From Lachnospiraceae bacterium (GTDB lineage: Bacteria; Bacillota; Clostridia; Lachnospirales; Lachnospiraceae): 64,000 bases of DNA. A program made the position numbers and the translations under genes. The DNA lies in NCBI GenBank assembly GCA_017469945.1, contig JAFUFI010000019.1:43543-107542 (forward strand). The letters run 5' to 3'. This document shows, piece by piece, positions 19,357 through 29,212 of the stretch. Position 1 is the stretch's first letter; each line of letters begins with the position of its first letter. The notes under the pieces were generated by a model, which did no database searches, was not told the origin of the DNA, and worked only from the letters and a program-made list of their open reading frames with translations.

Positions 19357-21552
19357 TTAATAATTCTTATAATCAGTTATATATACTTTTCCGTCTTCGG
19401 TTTCGGATAAAAGGCCTTCATCGATAAGAAGTCCCGTAAGGTACTCCGTTTCCTCTTTTCCGTAAGCTAGGCCAAACTGAAATCCGGTATCCTTTCCGCG
19501 ATATACCGGCTCGTCGGAGAGTTTCTGGAATACTTCGTACTCCGAGAAAAGTCTGTCTTTACGGAGTTTTGTGAAGGCCGGGTCTCTCGGAACTTCAAGC
19601 TCGTTTCTTTTACAAAACTCCGATAAAAGCTCAAACTGAGCCCTGCTCTCCGTCTGTCCCCAAAGACCGATAATTACGTCAAACTCAGGTACAGGAGTAT
19701 AGATCTTTTCAACTTCCGACTGAAGCTCCTCTTTAGAAAGACTCTCTGCTTTACTCTCAAGCTTGCTCAGTTCCATTCTAAACTTCGAGAAGCTTTCTAT
19801 CTGAAGTATATGCGGTCTTATCATCTCCAGAAGCTCAGTAGTTGATACAGGTAGTGGCAATGTGCCGCCCTCTATATCCGCATCGATCATCTCGTCGAGG
19901 TATTTAATTGCTTCTTTCGCTCTTTTATTAATATCCTCAGCAGGGTAGTCTTTTGATGTAAGGATATATTCTTCATATCCCCACTTAAACTCTTCCCATG
20001 AATCCCCGCTTCTTGCATCCTCTATCAGAGTCAGCACATCATACAGCTTATCGGCATATTCCTCGCCGACTACAGCCTTTGCCGATTCCCTTAAAAGCCA
20101 CTGCTCGTTAAGAGACGGATCCCTCAGAAGCGATGCTGCAACGTAATGAGAAAATATATTTAAAACATGATAAGAGTCCATCTCACTCCAGTAAGAAGGT
20201 TTTGATATATGATCCTCCTCGGAGGTTAGGGTATATGCTTTTTTTATGAGTTTCGAGTTGACATTCATTTCAGCAAGCTGATCTATTTCCATCTCGGTAA
20301 GATTCCAGGACCAGACGCCATATGTCATTCCGTTATCTCTGAGATAGCTTCTGAAATCTCCCCAACCATCTTCTTCCGTATGCCTGATCCCGATATAGTA
20401 GGTTGTATCACCCTCCATCAAAGGATCGAGGCTCCAGGGATCCTGCTTTTTGGTATAGCAGCTTATTCCAAAATCAATATCAGGATTGACAGCTCTTGCC
20501 TTCTCCCTCATTATTTTGGAGAAATAAGCTATATCTTCACTGCTGACAAGATTTCCGGGATCATCAAAGTGCATGATCATACGATCCGAGCAGTCCGCTA
20601 ACTGAGCGTAAATATCGTAGTACTTTTCAAAAGTCTCTACCGACTTAGGATTGTCATAAGCATGTCCATATTTCCAGTTGTCGTAATAATCAACATCTTT
20701 ATCGTTCCACCCATAGCCGTTAAACTCAGCCCCCCAAACCCAAAGAGTATAATTCATACCCATTGAGTGGGCGGCATCAGCCATAAACCTTAAGCGGTCG
20801 TGCACATATTCATAGCTCCCGTATGCCGCCCAGGCGGAGCACATATCCGTCACCTGAATACCGTTATATCCTAGGCGTTTCATCATCTTTACGTAGGTAT
20901 AAAGATCCTCGTCGCTGTAGCTCATAAGCTCGCTTGAAAGGTTTGTGTTCGGATTATAAAGACAACCTCTTGGGGATGTCGTTTTCCAAAGACAGATAAT
21001 AGGTTCTCTTCTCTCTATCCAGTCGTTTCCGGCAGTATCTATCTCTGACATCGGAAGATAAAGAGCCTCTCCGCTTTTGGCGATAATCTTTTCTCTTTCG
21101 CTACCGGCAAATTCATATCCAAGATAAGCGTTTGCAAAGAAGCTGACCTGCTTTTTCATATCCGCAGAGTTTTTGGCTCTCAGGGTAATATATCCGCCGT
21201 CTATGGTCAGATCCGAAAACTTTGCCTCGGTATCCTTAACGATCTCAAGCTTAATAGATTTAAAGCCTTCCTGTTCCTGGGATGATATGTTAAGTAAATG
21301 TCCGGTCAGTTTTCTTATATATCCCTGAAGAAGCTCGGCATTGGCGGTTCCAGCTCCTTTGTTTAAGATATAATACTCCGAAATAGGAGTCTCCCCGATA
21401 AAAACCTCTACATACGACTGATTATCACCTATCAGTCCGGCCTCCGGATCTTCAGCGGTACGGCTTAGTCTGCTCTTAATAAAGACGATGAGTCCGATCA
21501 AAAGGATCGCCGCTATAGCTATGATTATTATTCTTAAAGTGTTTTTCTTCAT
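19357..21552 (-). CDS. membrane-anchored glycoside-hydrolase-like protein
   Basis: A 731-residue protein with one N-terminal helix (IIIIAIAAILLIGLIVFI, residues 8-25) acting as signal anchor. Residues about 45-150 resemble the alpha/beta N-terminal domain found in GH20 and GH67 enzymes (ELLQGYIRKLTG, ITLRAKNSADMKKQV). A TIM-barrel-like region follows, with NYTLWVWGAEFNGYGWND near residue 265 and RMIMHFDDPGNLVSSED near 325. I did not identify an unambiguous catalytic acid pair. It probably acts outside the cell on a glycan made by its neighbours. It lies 1 bp after a GT2 gene and 11 bp before dnaE. Confidence 0.6.
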   Translation of the reverse strand: MKKNTLRIIIIAIAAILLIGLIVFIKSRLSRTAEDPEAGLIGDNQSYVEVFIGETPISEYYILNKGAGTANAELLQGYIRKLTGHLLNISSQEQEGFKSIKLEIVKDTEAKFSDLTIDGGYITLRAKNSADMKKQVSFFANAYLGYEFAGSEREKIIAKSGEALYLPMSEIDTAGNDWIERREPIICLWKTTSPRGCLYNPNTNLSSELMSYSDEDLYTYVKMMKRLGYNGIQVTDMCSAWAAYGSYEYVHDRLRFMADAAHSMGMNYTLWVWGAEFNGYGWNDKDVDYYDNWKYGHAYDNPKSVETFEKYYDIYAQLADCSDRMIMHFDDPGNLVSSEDIAYFSKIMREKARAVNPDIDFGISCYTKKQDPWSLDPLMEGDTTYYIGIRHTEEDGWGDFRSYLRDNGMTYGVWSWNLTEMEIDQLAEMNVNSKLIKKAYTLTSEEDHISKPSYWSEMDSYHVLNIFSHYVAASLLRDPSLNEQWLLRESAKAVVGEEYADKLYDVLTLIEDARSGDSWEEFKWGYEEYILTSKDYPAEDINKRAKEAIKYLDEMIDADIEGGTLPLPVSTTELLEMIRPHILQIESFSKFRMELSKLESKAESLSKEELQSEVEKIYTPVPEFDVIIGLWGQTESRAQFELLSEFCKRNELEVPRDPAFTKLRKDRLFSEYEVFQKLSDEPVYRGKDTGFQFGLAYGKEETEYLTGLLIDEGLLSETEDGKVYITDYKNY

Positions 21553-21553
21553 C

Positions 21554-22474
21554 CTAATTCCATCTGTCTTTGATCACATATTGAGGTGCATTGTTCATGC
21601 TTATATAGATTCGTCCGACGTATTCGCCGATAAGTCCCAGCATCAAAAGTATAAGTCCGCAGAAAAATACTATTGCACTCATCAGAGCCGAAAAACCAAC
21701 GGCTACATCAGGGAGTACAAACTTCTTAATTATCGTGTATATTCCGTAGAGAAATCCACCTATAGCAGATACTACTCCGATCAAGGTTGCAATACGAAGT
21801 GGCTTTATCGAAAAAGCGGTGAACCCGTTAAACCAAAGTCCGAAGAGCTTGCTTAATGTATAACCACTGGTTCCCACTTCTCTTTCCCTGTGGTTAACAT
21901 TGACATTGGTTATATTTTTTGTGGAGCGAAGTACAAGTCCGATTACGTAAGGGTATGAATTCTCGTATCTAATCATATCCTCCACAACAAATCTTCTTAC
22001 GGCAAAGTAGCTGGAAACGTAAAGTTCTTTCGGCTTACCCAGCATCACTCTCGTCATAAGATCGTTTACTCTGCTTCCGAAATTTCTAAAGCCGGAGTGC
22101 TGCTTATGTTCATATTTTGCGTAAACAGCGTCAAAGCCTTCTTCAATCTTTCCAAGGAGCTTTCCGACCTCGCAGGCGGGCGTCTGTCCGTCGTCGTCAA
22201 GACATACGCATACGTCTCCGTCAGCGGCGCGGAATCCGGCCATAAGAGCAGCATGCTGTCCAAAGTTTTTGGCGAAGGAAATTCCGTGGATATAAGACTT
22301 TTCCTCGCACATTTTCTTTATGACTCCGGCAACGCCGTCGGGAGAGCAGTCGTTTACAAGAAACAGGTCGTATTCATACTGCGGAAGAGTTTTCATCGTC
22401 TCCTCCACTTCGGAAACAACTTTGCCGATCGTAAGTTCAGATCTGTAGCAAGGTATTATAAAGCTGATTTTCAT
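21554..22474 (-). CDS. GT2 polyprenyl-phosphate glycosyltransferase (ArnC/GtrB-like)
   Basis: A 306-residue enzyme with KISFIIPCYRSELTIGKVV at the N-terminus, FLVNDCSPDG (about residue 37), KNFGQHAALMAGF (about 70) and CLDDDGQTP (DDD metal site, about 92). Two hydrophobic helices lie near residues 230-255 and 264-292. This is the classic layout of ArnC/GtrB/YfdH enzymes, which transfer a sugar from a nucleotide to undecaprenyl phosphate. Its ATG follows immediately after the stop of the upstream GT2 gene. Confidence 0.88.
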   Translation of the reverse strand: MKISFIIPCYRSELTIGKVVSEVEETMKTLPQYEYDLFLVNDCSPDGVAGVIKKMCEEKSYIHGISFAKNFGQHAALMAGFRAADGDVCVCLDDDGQTPACEVGKLLGKIEEGFDAVYAKYEHKQHSGFRNFGSRVNDLMTRVMLGKPKELYVSSYFAVRRFVVEDMIRYENSYPYVIGLVLRSTKNITNVNVNHREREVGTSGYTLSKLFGLWFNGFTAFSIKPLRIATLIGVVSAIGGFLYGIYTIIKKFVLPDVAVGFSALMSAIVFFCGLILLMLGLIGEYVGRIYISMNNAPQYVIKDRWN

Positions 22475-23425
22475 TTATAAATCCTTCTCTTTCATAATAC
22501 TTTTTTTATGGTCATAGACCCTTGTAAATCTATATTCAAAATCTTTAATATCCTTTGAATTAATTACCGAGAGCATAAATCCCGTAAAAAATGACTGCAC
22601 TCCCGCGATCCCGATAAATCCGCTCGCTATAAGAGTAGGGAACCTGGGAACAAGTCCGGTCTCAAAGTACTCGATCACAATAGGAATCATCAGCCCTACA
22701 GCGATCAAGGCAAGTACAAGTGCTATTAAACCAAAGAAATTAAAAGGCCTGTAATTCTTATAAAGAGTAAACATCTTTCTTATAACCTTCATTCCGTCGG
22801 AGAAGGTATTAAGCTTGGAGACACTTCCGTCAGGTCTGTCGCGGTAGGTGGCAACAACATTTTCCACCTGCATATTGTAATTTACGGCATGTATGGTCAT
22901 CTCCGTCTCTATCTCAAATCCTTTTGAGAAAACGGGGAAGGTTTTTACAAACTCAAAAGAGAGAGCTCTGTATCCCGTCATAATATCTCTGATATCCGAC
23001 TTAAAAAGAGAATTGATTGCCCATCGCATTAAACTGTTTCCGAAATTATGAAAAGGCCTTTTGTTCTCTGTAAAATAGGTTGATGAGAGTCTGTCTCCCA
23101 CAACCATATCCGCGTTATGTTTAAGGACAAGGTCCGTCATCTCTCTCGCTGTTGAAAGATCGTAGGTATCGTCTCCGTCGATCATCAGATAGCACTCCGC
23201 GTTGATCTCGCGAAACATTCTCCTTATCACATTGCCCTTGCCCTGTTTATATTCGTTTCTAACAACGGCTCCGGCAGCCTTTGCAATCTCCTCAGTCCTG
23301 TCCTTTGAATTGTTGTTGTAAACGTATATAACAGCCTCCGGCAGCGCCGCCTTTGCATCTTTTATAACTTTCTCTATTGTCTGCTCCTCATTGTAGCAGG
23401 GTATCAATACCGCAATCTTATCCAT
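22475..23425 (-). CDS. GT2 glycosyltransferase with C-terminal membrane helices
   Basis: A 316-residue GT-A enzyme (IAVLIPCYNEEQTIEKVI, YVYNNNSKDRTEE near residue 34, MIDGDDTYDL near 81) followed by two membrane segments near residues 230-255 and 265-290. QGKGNVIRRMF and DIMTGYRALS are typical of bactoprenol-phosphate glucosyl/mannosyltransferases. It is the first gene of the run 23425 to 10543, with AAAGGAAG before the ATG. The role is inferred to be synthesis of a second lipid-linked monosaccharide. Confidence 0.87.
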   Translation of the reverse strand: MDKIAVLIPCYNEEQTIEKVIKDAKAALPEAVIYVYNNNSKDRTEEIAKAAGAVVRNEYKQGKGNVIRRMFREINAECYLMIDGDDTYDLSTAREMTDLVLKHNADMVVGDRLSSTYFTENKRPFHNFGNSLMRWAINSLFKSDIRDIMTGYRALSFEFVKTFPVFSKGFEIETEMTIHAVNYNMQVENVVATYRDRPDGSVSKLNTFSDGMKVIRKMFTLYKNYRPFNFFGLIALVLALIAVGLMIPIVIEYFETGLVPRFPTLIASGFIGIAGVQSFFTGFMLSVINSKDIKDFEYRFTRVYDHKKSIMKEKDL

Positions 23426-23532
23426 TATCAGACTTCCTTTAAAATATTCAAACCCAATTCTAACTTAATTTGACTTATTTGGGCACATCCTTAACAAAAC
23501 TTAATAATACCGACTTATTACCTCCTGCCCGG

Positions 23533-24963
23533 TTAAAATCCTTTCACACTCACCAATTCACCAAGCTTTTTATCATATATCGCGATGGTCATAAAACTGC
23601 CGTAGCTATATACGGATTCATCATTTATCATTATATTTTCCCGAAACAGATAGTCTCCTTCATACTGAATCTTAAGAGTATTCATATCGCCAAGTTCTTT
23701 GATGTACGGATCTGCATTAATTTCATTTTCAAAGACCTTCGTAAGCGTTCCGTCCTCGAATATCCACTTTCCACCTTTTTCATACTCTTCATAACTCATA
23801 CCAAGGATCCAAAGAGGTTCATAATATACATTGTTTCTGTCTAAATAATCTCCCTCCAGACTTATTACTGAAACATAATCCTCCCCTGCGCAGATCATAC
23901 TGCAAAGGGCACACAGATCATCCGTAACCCGCATGCTGTTTTTATACTCTTCTCTACCAAAGTATTCCAGGTCCTCATCCCATTGATAATATCTTTCATC
24001 TCCTCTGTGATCCGGAAGATTGTAACATTCAAACTCCTCCTTCAAAAACATTTCAACTTTTTTTGCCCCATATGTATTTAGGTGGCCGCTATCGACAAAG
24101 TCATGAGTATAATCAAATCCGATTTCATGCCTTAGTCTGTTAAAATCATAGAAGGCAATACCCTTTTCTTCGCAGTATTTGCTTACGGTATCTATCTTCT
24201 CCTGGCTTTCGGCAGGAATATTGTAGGGGAGCGCAACAAGTACAAGGCTAAATCCCTCTTTCTGCGACAATTCATACATATCGTCAAGCCACTTAACTTT
24301 GCTCTCCGAAAGCTCTGCAGGGCTAAGACTTCCATCCGAGGACTCCGGCGCACACGCCTCTCCAACAGTCCAGGAAATCTTCTCGCCACGGATATAATCA
24401 TTTAGTTTATAGTTGTAAAAATCATATTTTCCGAGCTCTTTGTACCTTGTATGAACAATAGGGAATCTTACAATATAGTCTTGCCTGTCTTCTTCATCCA
24501 CATACTCCCGGACCATTTTTACCTGCAGGTCTACCGCCGGCATGGAAAGATAGTTTCTGTATTCATTACCCTGCACACCATGTTTATCAAAAGTAAACCC
24601 GTACAGGTCAACACATACCACCTTAGGACTCTGCCTTCTTAACAGATACTTTAAATAATAATACGTTGATGTTGCATCCTGACCCGAGATAGCCATATCA
24701 AAACAGGACCAGCCTTTATCCTCCCAAAAGTACGCCGGATTAAATCCATTATAGGCATGGCTGCTTCCCATAAAGACAACATCGATAAGTTCTTTATCTG
24801 TCGCCTTAAGCATATCAACGCTGGAAAGGTACTCACCCATTGTATCTTTCCATTTAAGGACTTTATACGTCCCAAATATACAAAGAAAAACCAGCGCCGC
24901 AAAGCAGGCAACCGCACATATTCTTTTAATCCGCGTCTTTACCGGTATATCAGTACTTTTCAT
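23533..24963 (-). CDS. SGNH-type O-acyltransferase partner (DltD/AlgJ-like)
   Basis: A 476-residue protein with one N-terminal membrane helix (residues 13-31). The exported domain has VVFMGSSHAYNGFNP near residue 62, giving the nucleophile Ser in GSSH, and DFVDSGHLNTYGAKK near residue 288, giving the Asp/His pair. The arrangement matches DltD, AlgJ/AlgX and PatB-like SGNH proteins that work with an MBOAT partner to O-acylate surface polymers. The MBOAT gene lies directly upstream with a 9-bp gap. The C-terminal ~150 residues have no recognised domain. Confidence 0.78.
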   Translation of the reverse strand: MKSTDIPVKTRIKRICAVACFAALVFLCIFGTYKVLKWKDTMGEYLSSVDMLKATDKELIDVVFMGSSHAYNGFNPAYFWEDKGWSCFDMAISGQDATSTYYYLKYLLRRQSPKVVCVDLYGFTFDKHGVQGNEYRNYLSMPAVDLQVKMVREYVDEEDRQDYIVRFPIVHTRYKELGKYDFYNYKLNDYIRGEKISWTVGEACAPESSDGSLSPAELSESKVKWLDDMYELSQKEGFSLVLVALPYNIPAESQEKIDTVSKYCEEKGIAFYDFNRLRHEIGFDYTHDFVDSGHLNTYGAKKVEMFLKEEFECYNLPDHRGDERYYQWDEDLEYFGREEYKNSMRVTDDLCALCSMICAGEDYVSVISLEGDYLDRNNVYYEPLWILGMSYEEYEKGGKWIFEDGTLTKVFENEINADPYIKELGDMNTLKIQYEGDYLFRENIMINDESVYSYGSFMTIAIYDKKLGELVSVKGF

Positions 24964-24972
24964 ATATGCCCC

Positions 24973-26457
24973 TTAGAAATCAAAATAAATAAACTTTCCG
25001 GAATCAAAGTCCGTTCCGTACTCGCCAAATACTATTATCGAGATTATCAGAAGGACAAACACTACCCATCTGAAGATCATATCCTGTTCATACAGGAATG
25101 TGCCGATGTTGACACCCTTTTTGTATCTGATGATTGATACAATTACGAGTAGAAGGATCGCAAAAAGCAGAATCAGCATCTCCCTGTAATCAAGTCCCCA
25201 ATTAAGAAGAGATTCATCAAAGATGGACCAGGGATTAAAACGGGTAAACATCCTTCCAATATAGTCAAATGCCTGCTTTACGGAAGAAGCCCTGAAAAAA
25301 ATCCAGGCAAAGCCTACAAGTAAATCCGTAAGCAGAATCTGCCCAACCTTGTATCCGGCGGTATCTTTGTTTAGCCCTAAGAACTTTCCGGTCTTTTCTC
25401 TTGCAGGCTTAAGCAGATCTCCGATTATCTGGTAGAGACCATGCAATCCGCCCCAGATAACAAAACTCCAGGAGGCTCCGTGCCAAAGTCCGCTGACAAG
25501 GAACGTAACAAAGATATTTAGATACTTTCTTGCCTTTCCTTTCCTGTTTCCCCCGAGAGGTATATACACGTAATCCCTAAACCATGTGGAAAGGGAAATA
25601 TGCCATCTATGCCAGAAATCTGCGATGCTTGTCGCAAAGTATGGGGTGTTAAAATTCTCCATAAGCTCAAAGCCCATTACGCTTGCCGCACCAATGGCTA
25701 TGGCGGAATATCCCGCAAAGTCAGCGTATATCTGAAGCGAAAAACCGGCGGCTCCAAAGACAGCCTCTACGGTTCCGATGCGATAGATATTCTTAAAGAT
25801 TTCGTCCACCATTATTGAAACTCTGTCGGCAACAACCATCTTAAGAAAGAGTCCCCAAAGCATCATTCCAAATCCGGAAACAGCCTTTTCATAGGAGGCG
25901 GTCTTCTTTTCCCCGATCTCATTAATCTGAGACAATAGATTTTTACTTCTCTCAATCGGTCCGGCTACAAGCTGAGGGAAGAAGCTTACAAAAAGCGCGT
26001 ACCTGATAAAGTTTCTCTCAGCCTTAATATCCCCTCTGTAAACATCAATACAATATCCCACAGCCTGGAAGGTATAGAAAGATATTCCGACAGGAAGAAG
26101 GAAATCAAAAGGATTATCTATAACGCCAATCTTAAATACCGAAAGTATTCTGCTTACATTTTCCAAAAAGAATCCAAAGTATTTAAAGAAAAAGAGAAGT
26201 CCAAAATTAAGCACAAGGCCCGCGGCTAAAAAGGCCTTCTTTTTAGCTGCACTTCCCGCTTTTCCGATAAGGATTCCCGCAGCGTAAGTAACTAAAGTTG
26301 TAAACAAAATAAGCACAACATACTTATAGTTCCAGCTCATATAAAAATAATAGCTTGCCACAAGAAGCCATATAGGTTTTATCTTTTTAGGAAGGAGCAG
26401 ATATAAGCCTGCCACTATCGGAAAAAATATAAGAAACGGAATCGAATTAAAAAGCAT
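24973..26457 (-). CDS. MBOAT-family O-acyltransferase (AlgI/DltB/PatA-like)
   Basis: A 494-residue polytopic protein that moves acyl groups across the membrane for transfer to a surface polymer. It starts MLFNSIPFLIFFPIVAGLYL. It contains the family signatures FFPQLVAGPIERSKNLL (about residue 158), FWHRWHISLSTWFRDYVYIPLGG (about 285) and the region with the invariant histidine, GLWHGASWSFVIWGGLHG (about 322-339). It precedes its probable SGNH partner. The 158-bp gap on its other side separates it from a divergent SGNH hydrolase gene. Confidence 0.93.
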   Translation of the reverse strand: MLFNSIPFLIFFPIVAGLYLLLPKKIKPIWLLVASYYFYMSWNYKYVVLILFTTLVTYAAGILIGKAGSAAKKKAFLAAGLVLNFGLLFFFKYFGFFLENVSRILSVFKIGVIDNPFDFLLPVGISFYTFQAVGYCIDVYRGDIKAERNFIRYALFVSFFPQLVAGPIERSKNLLSQINEIGEKKTASYEKAVSGFGMMLWGLFLKMVVADRVSIMVDEIFKNIYRIGTVEAVFGAAGFSLQIYADFAGYSAIAIGAASVMGFELMENFNTPYFATSIADFWHRWHISLSTWFRDYVYIPLGGNRKGKARKYLNIFVTFLVSGLWHGASWSFVIWGGLHGLYQIIGDLLKPAREKTGKFLGLNKDTAGYKVGQILLTDLLVGFAWIFFRASSVKQAFDYIGRMFTRFNPWSIFDESLLNWGLDYREMLILLFAILLLVIVSIIRYKKGVNIGTFLYEQDMIFRWVVFVLLIISIIVFGEYGTDFDSGKFIYFDF

Positions 26458-26579
26458 TTTAGGGGTCCCTTTTGTTCCTTTTTCTTTATTCGCATAACCT
26501 GTTTTATTTTACCATAAACTGACGTTCTTAACCACATTTATTGGCCAATATAAAGCCATAAAATATACATAAAAGGCAG

Positions 26580-26608
26580 TTGAAAAAAAACAGAAAAATA
26601 CTTAAGAT
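26580..26608 (+). promoter_or_regulatory. promoter of the SGNH hydrolase gene, apparently leaderless
   Basis: TTGAAA (26580-26585), a 17-bp spacer and TAAGAT (26603-26608). The ATG at 26616 follows 7 nt after the -10 box, so the predicted +1 coincides with the start codon. No ribosome binding site precedes the ATG. Confidence 0.4.
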
Positions 26609-26615
26609 ATAAGCT

Positions 26616-28010
26616 ATGAAAAGAAAAATCTATATACCGCTTATTATTCTGATTATATTTATACTGTCTGCTCTTGTTTTTCTGCTCTTTCAAAGGAAAG
26701 CAGCAGAACCTTCAAATCTCCGGTTTCAAGGGCACGACACATATATCCTTTCTACCTACGATATCCATGCCATAGACACAGATTATATTAATATCATAAT
26801 GGCCTGGGATACATACGCTTTTTCTGAGAACACTTTTGATAACATTTCGTCAAAAGATTTTAAAAAAACATACTCCTACATACTTGAATCCGAAAATACA
26901 AAAAGAATAATATGGGGAATCGATCCTCTTCTTATCCGCGAAAAAGCCGGAAGTGATAAAGCTTACAAAAGTTTTATAAAAAAATACATTGTAGGTGCTG
27001 TAAAAAAACATCCCGAAATTGATTTTAGACTGGTTTTCCCGCCGCATAGTCTAAAGTATTATTCGCGCTACTCAGACGAAGATATTTCTAACATGTCCGA
27101 TTATTATGGGCTATTGGAGAATTTGCTTTCAGACTATGCAAATGTTCAGTGGGATTTTCCGGGAAATACCGAATGGATATATGAAAATCCTTACCTGTTT
27201 GAGGAAGAAACCGAAACTCTTAAAGAGATTGATTTTAATAATTTTTCCGGACATTTATTCGCGGATTGCTTCCTGATATCCGGAAATGATGTTGAGAGAA
27301 ATGCGATTCTTCTATCCGAACGCATTTTGGAATACCGCAATACCCCGGTAAAATCGCCGGATCTCAATGATGCTAATATAGTTATTTTCGGCGACAGCAT
27401 TTTCGCCTACCGAAGCGATGATACTTCTATAGGCAAAATCGTCGAGAACTTCTCGGGAGCGGACGTTTTAAGCTATGCCGTAAGCGGATCTTCCGCCGCC
27501 GCAAACGATCTCGGAAAGCCCTCTTTGACAGACGAATCAGAAAAAATTGATTCCTTAGAAAGCGAAATATCTAAAATATACTCCCAAGGCGAGGACCTTA
27601 TATTTATAATCGAATTCGGTATTAATGATTATATGATGGGAGCCCCTATAGACGATGAGTCAAACCGTTACAATAATTATACTTATAAAGGGGCCGTCAG
27701 AAGCTGTATTGAGCTTATTAAGAGTAAATGGCCCGAGAGCAGACTGATCATCATGTCACCGGGGTATATCTTTGTTAATAACAAGGGCAACGACAGAATG
27801 CAGGGAAACTCTCCGGTTCTTTTCGACTATAGAGAAGCCGCCAAAGAACTGTCGTCAGAATATGGGACCTATCTTTTCGACCTAACTGCAATAAAAAACA
27901 TCCCCCGAGAATCATATAACAACTATCTGGAGGATGGTATACATTACGGCGAATTAGGCCGTCTTTATATAGGCAAGGAGCTTATCGAATTTATCGCCGG
28001 AATGAAGTAA
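26616..28010 (+). CDS. membrane-anchored SGNH/GDSL hydrolase
   Basis: A 464-residue protein with a single N-terminal helix (residues 5-25). The C-terminal half is an SGNH esterase/acyltransferase domain: NIVIFGDSIFAY (block I, Ser near residue 257), SGSSAAAND (block II), IIEFGINDYMMG (block III Asn near 336) and EDGIHYGELG (block V Asp/His near 440). The N-terminal ~240 residues (LSTYDIHAIDTDY, IIMAWDTYAFSE) match nothing I know. It is divergent from the MBOAT gene and probably adds or removes O-acyl groups on the same polymer. Confidence 0.75.
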   Translation: MKRKIYIPLIILIIFILSALVFLLFQRKAAEPSNLRFQGHDTYILSTYDIHAIDTDYINIIMAWDTYAFSENTFDNISSKDFKKTYSYILESENTKRIIWGIDPLLIREKAGSDKAYKSFIKKYIVGAVKKHPEIDFRLVFPPHSLKYYSRYSDEDISNMSDYYGLLENLLSDYANVQWDFPGNTEWIYENPYLFEEETETLKEIDFNNFSGHLFADCFLISGNDVERNAILLSERILEYRNTPVKSPDLNDANIVIFGDSIFAYRSDDTSIGKIVENFSGADVLSYAVSGSSAAANDLGKPSLTDESEKIDSLESEISKIYSQGEDLIFIIEFGINDYMMGAPIDDESNRYNNYTYKGAVRSCIELIKSKWPESRLIIMSPGYIFVNNKGNDRMQGNSPVLFDYREAAKELSSEYGTYLFDLTAIKNIPRESYNNYLEDGIHYGELGRLYIGKELIEFIAGMK

Positions 28011-28027
28011 ACGTTGTTTACAGATAC

Positions 28028-29209
28028 TTAACCGATCATGAAGTATGTCTCGCCCGATACAAGTCTTGTAAAGAATATTGCTCCGCAGACAATCTGGTAA
28101 GCAAACACGGCTCCGCAGACTGCGGCCGGGATCCACTTTCTCTCTTTAATAAATCCGTACCATTTCTTAAAGCTTGTAAGATACAGAAAAAAGAGGGCTA
28201 CGGAATACCCCCAAAGGAAGTTTCCGTCCTTTGACCTGTGTCCGGTTTCGATAAGAAGGATTGCCTCGGCAAAGCCAATTACAGCCATTACTAACGAAAA
28301 AATATAAGTCTTATCACCCGCAAGTCTTATAAGCGTCTCAACTGCAAGGCAAACAAATACCACTACCGGGAAAGCCACCGATAAAACCACGGTAACCTTT
28401 GGATGGTCGGCGTGGAAAGAAAAAGTCTCCATAAAAGATATCTTGTATCCCGAGTCCGTATCTTTGCCGAAAAGCACGCTGTTTTGCCAAAGAATAACAA
28501 GCATCGACGGTACAACGATTATCCCCATCAAAAACGCTCTGAGAAACTTAACTTTGTTTTTAATCAAATCCCATAAAAGTTTCAAGGCAAGGGCCGGCGC
28601 AAATACGGTTAAAAAGCTGGGCTTTACGAACGTAGTAAGGGCAAGCAAAAGCGCCAGGATAAGCCATCTCTTAAAGCTTATAGTTTTTTCCGCATAGTCT
28701 TTTTCATATTTTACGTAAAAGTACATAAAGATAACAGCACAAAGCCGCATAACGATATATGTGGAATTATGCCAGACATTTGGCGACTGGTAACTTACGT
28801 ACCTATACATCCCCGCCCACTTTACAAAAAAGGGCATCACAAAGTTAAGAGCAAGCGCTCCTGCGCAGGAAATTCCATACCGGTCAGAAACAATAAGTTC
28901 AAGAAGCTTTTGCGTTGCGATAACCGTTCCGGCAGCCACAAGGGCCAAAAATACCGCTATAAGTACTGTACCGCCCGCAATCTTGTATAAAAAAGCATAT
29001 ATAAAAGCAGTAAGACTGTAATACCAGCCGTCATCCACAACCATACTGATATGGGACGGAAGGTCCGACTCAAAAAGCAGCGAATCTCCGTGCACCTGCT
29101 GAATTGACTGGTTGTAAAAAAGATACAGGCAAAGTCCGCCGTACAGGGCGCAGAGAATATAGAAGACTATTCTGATGGGTAATTCATTTTTTGCTATCTG
29201 TTTTTTCAT
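28028..29209 (-). CDS. polytopic membrane protein, GT-C-like
   Basis: A 393-residue integral membrane protein with about ten helices. After TM1 it has a loop with FESDLPSHISMVVDDGWYYSL, an acidic/aromatic motif like those of GT-C transferases. No named family is recognised. It starts 3 bp after the GT2 gene upstream and ends 17 bp from the convergent SGNH gene. A role in moving or adding a sugar at the outer membrane face is inferred from topology and context. Confidence 0.55.
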   Translation of the reverse strand: MKKQIAKNELPIRIVFYILCALYGGLCLYLFYNQSIQQVHGDSLLFESDLPSHISMVVDDGWYYSLTAFIYAFLYKIAGGTVLIAVFLALVAAGTVIATQKLLELIVSDRYGISCAGALALNFVMPFFVKWAGMYRYVSYQSPNVWHNSTYIVMRLCAVIFMYFYVKYEKDYAEKTISFKRWLILALLLALTTFVKPSFLTVFAPALALKLLWDLIKNKVKFLRAFLMGIIVVPSMLVILWQNSVLFGKDTDSGYKISFMETFSFHADHPKVTVVLSVAFPVVVFVCLAVETLIRLAGDKTYIFSLVMAVIGFAEAILLIETGHRSKDGNFLWGYSVALFFLYLTSFKKWYGFIKERKWIPAAVCGAVFAYQIVCGAIFFTRLVSGETYFMIG

Positions 29210-29212
29210 AGA

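Noticed and set aside
28007..28022. GTAAAC-GTT-GTTTAC palindrome between convergent genes as a terminator
   Set aside because: The stem is only 6 bp, AT-rich, with no T-run on either side. It may be chance.
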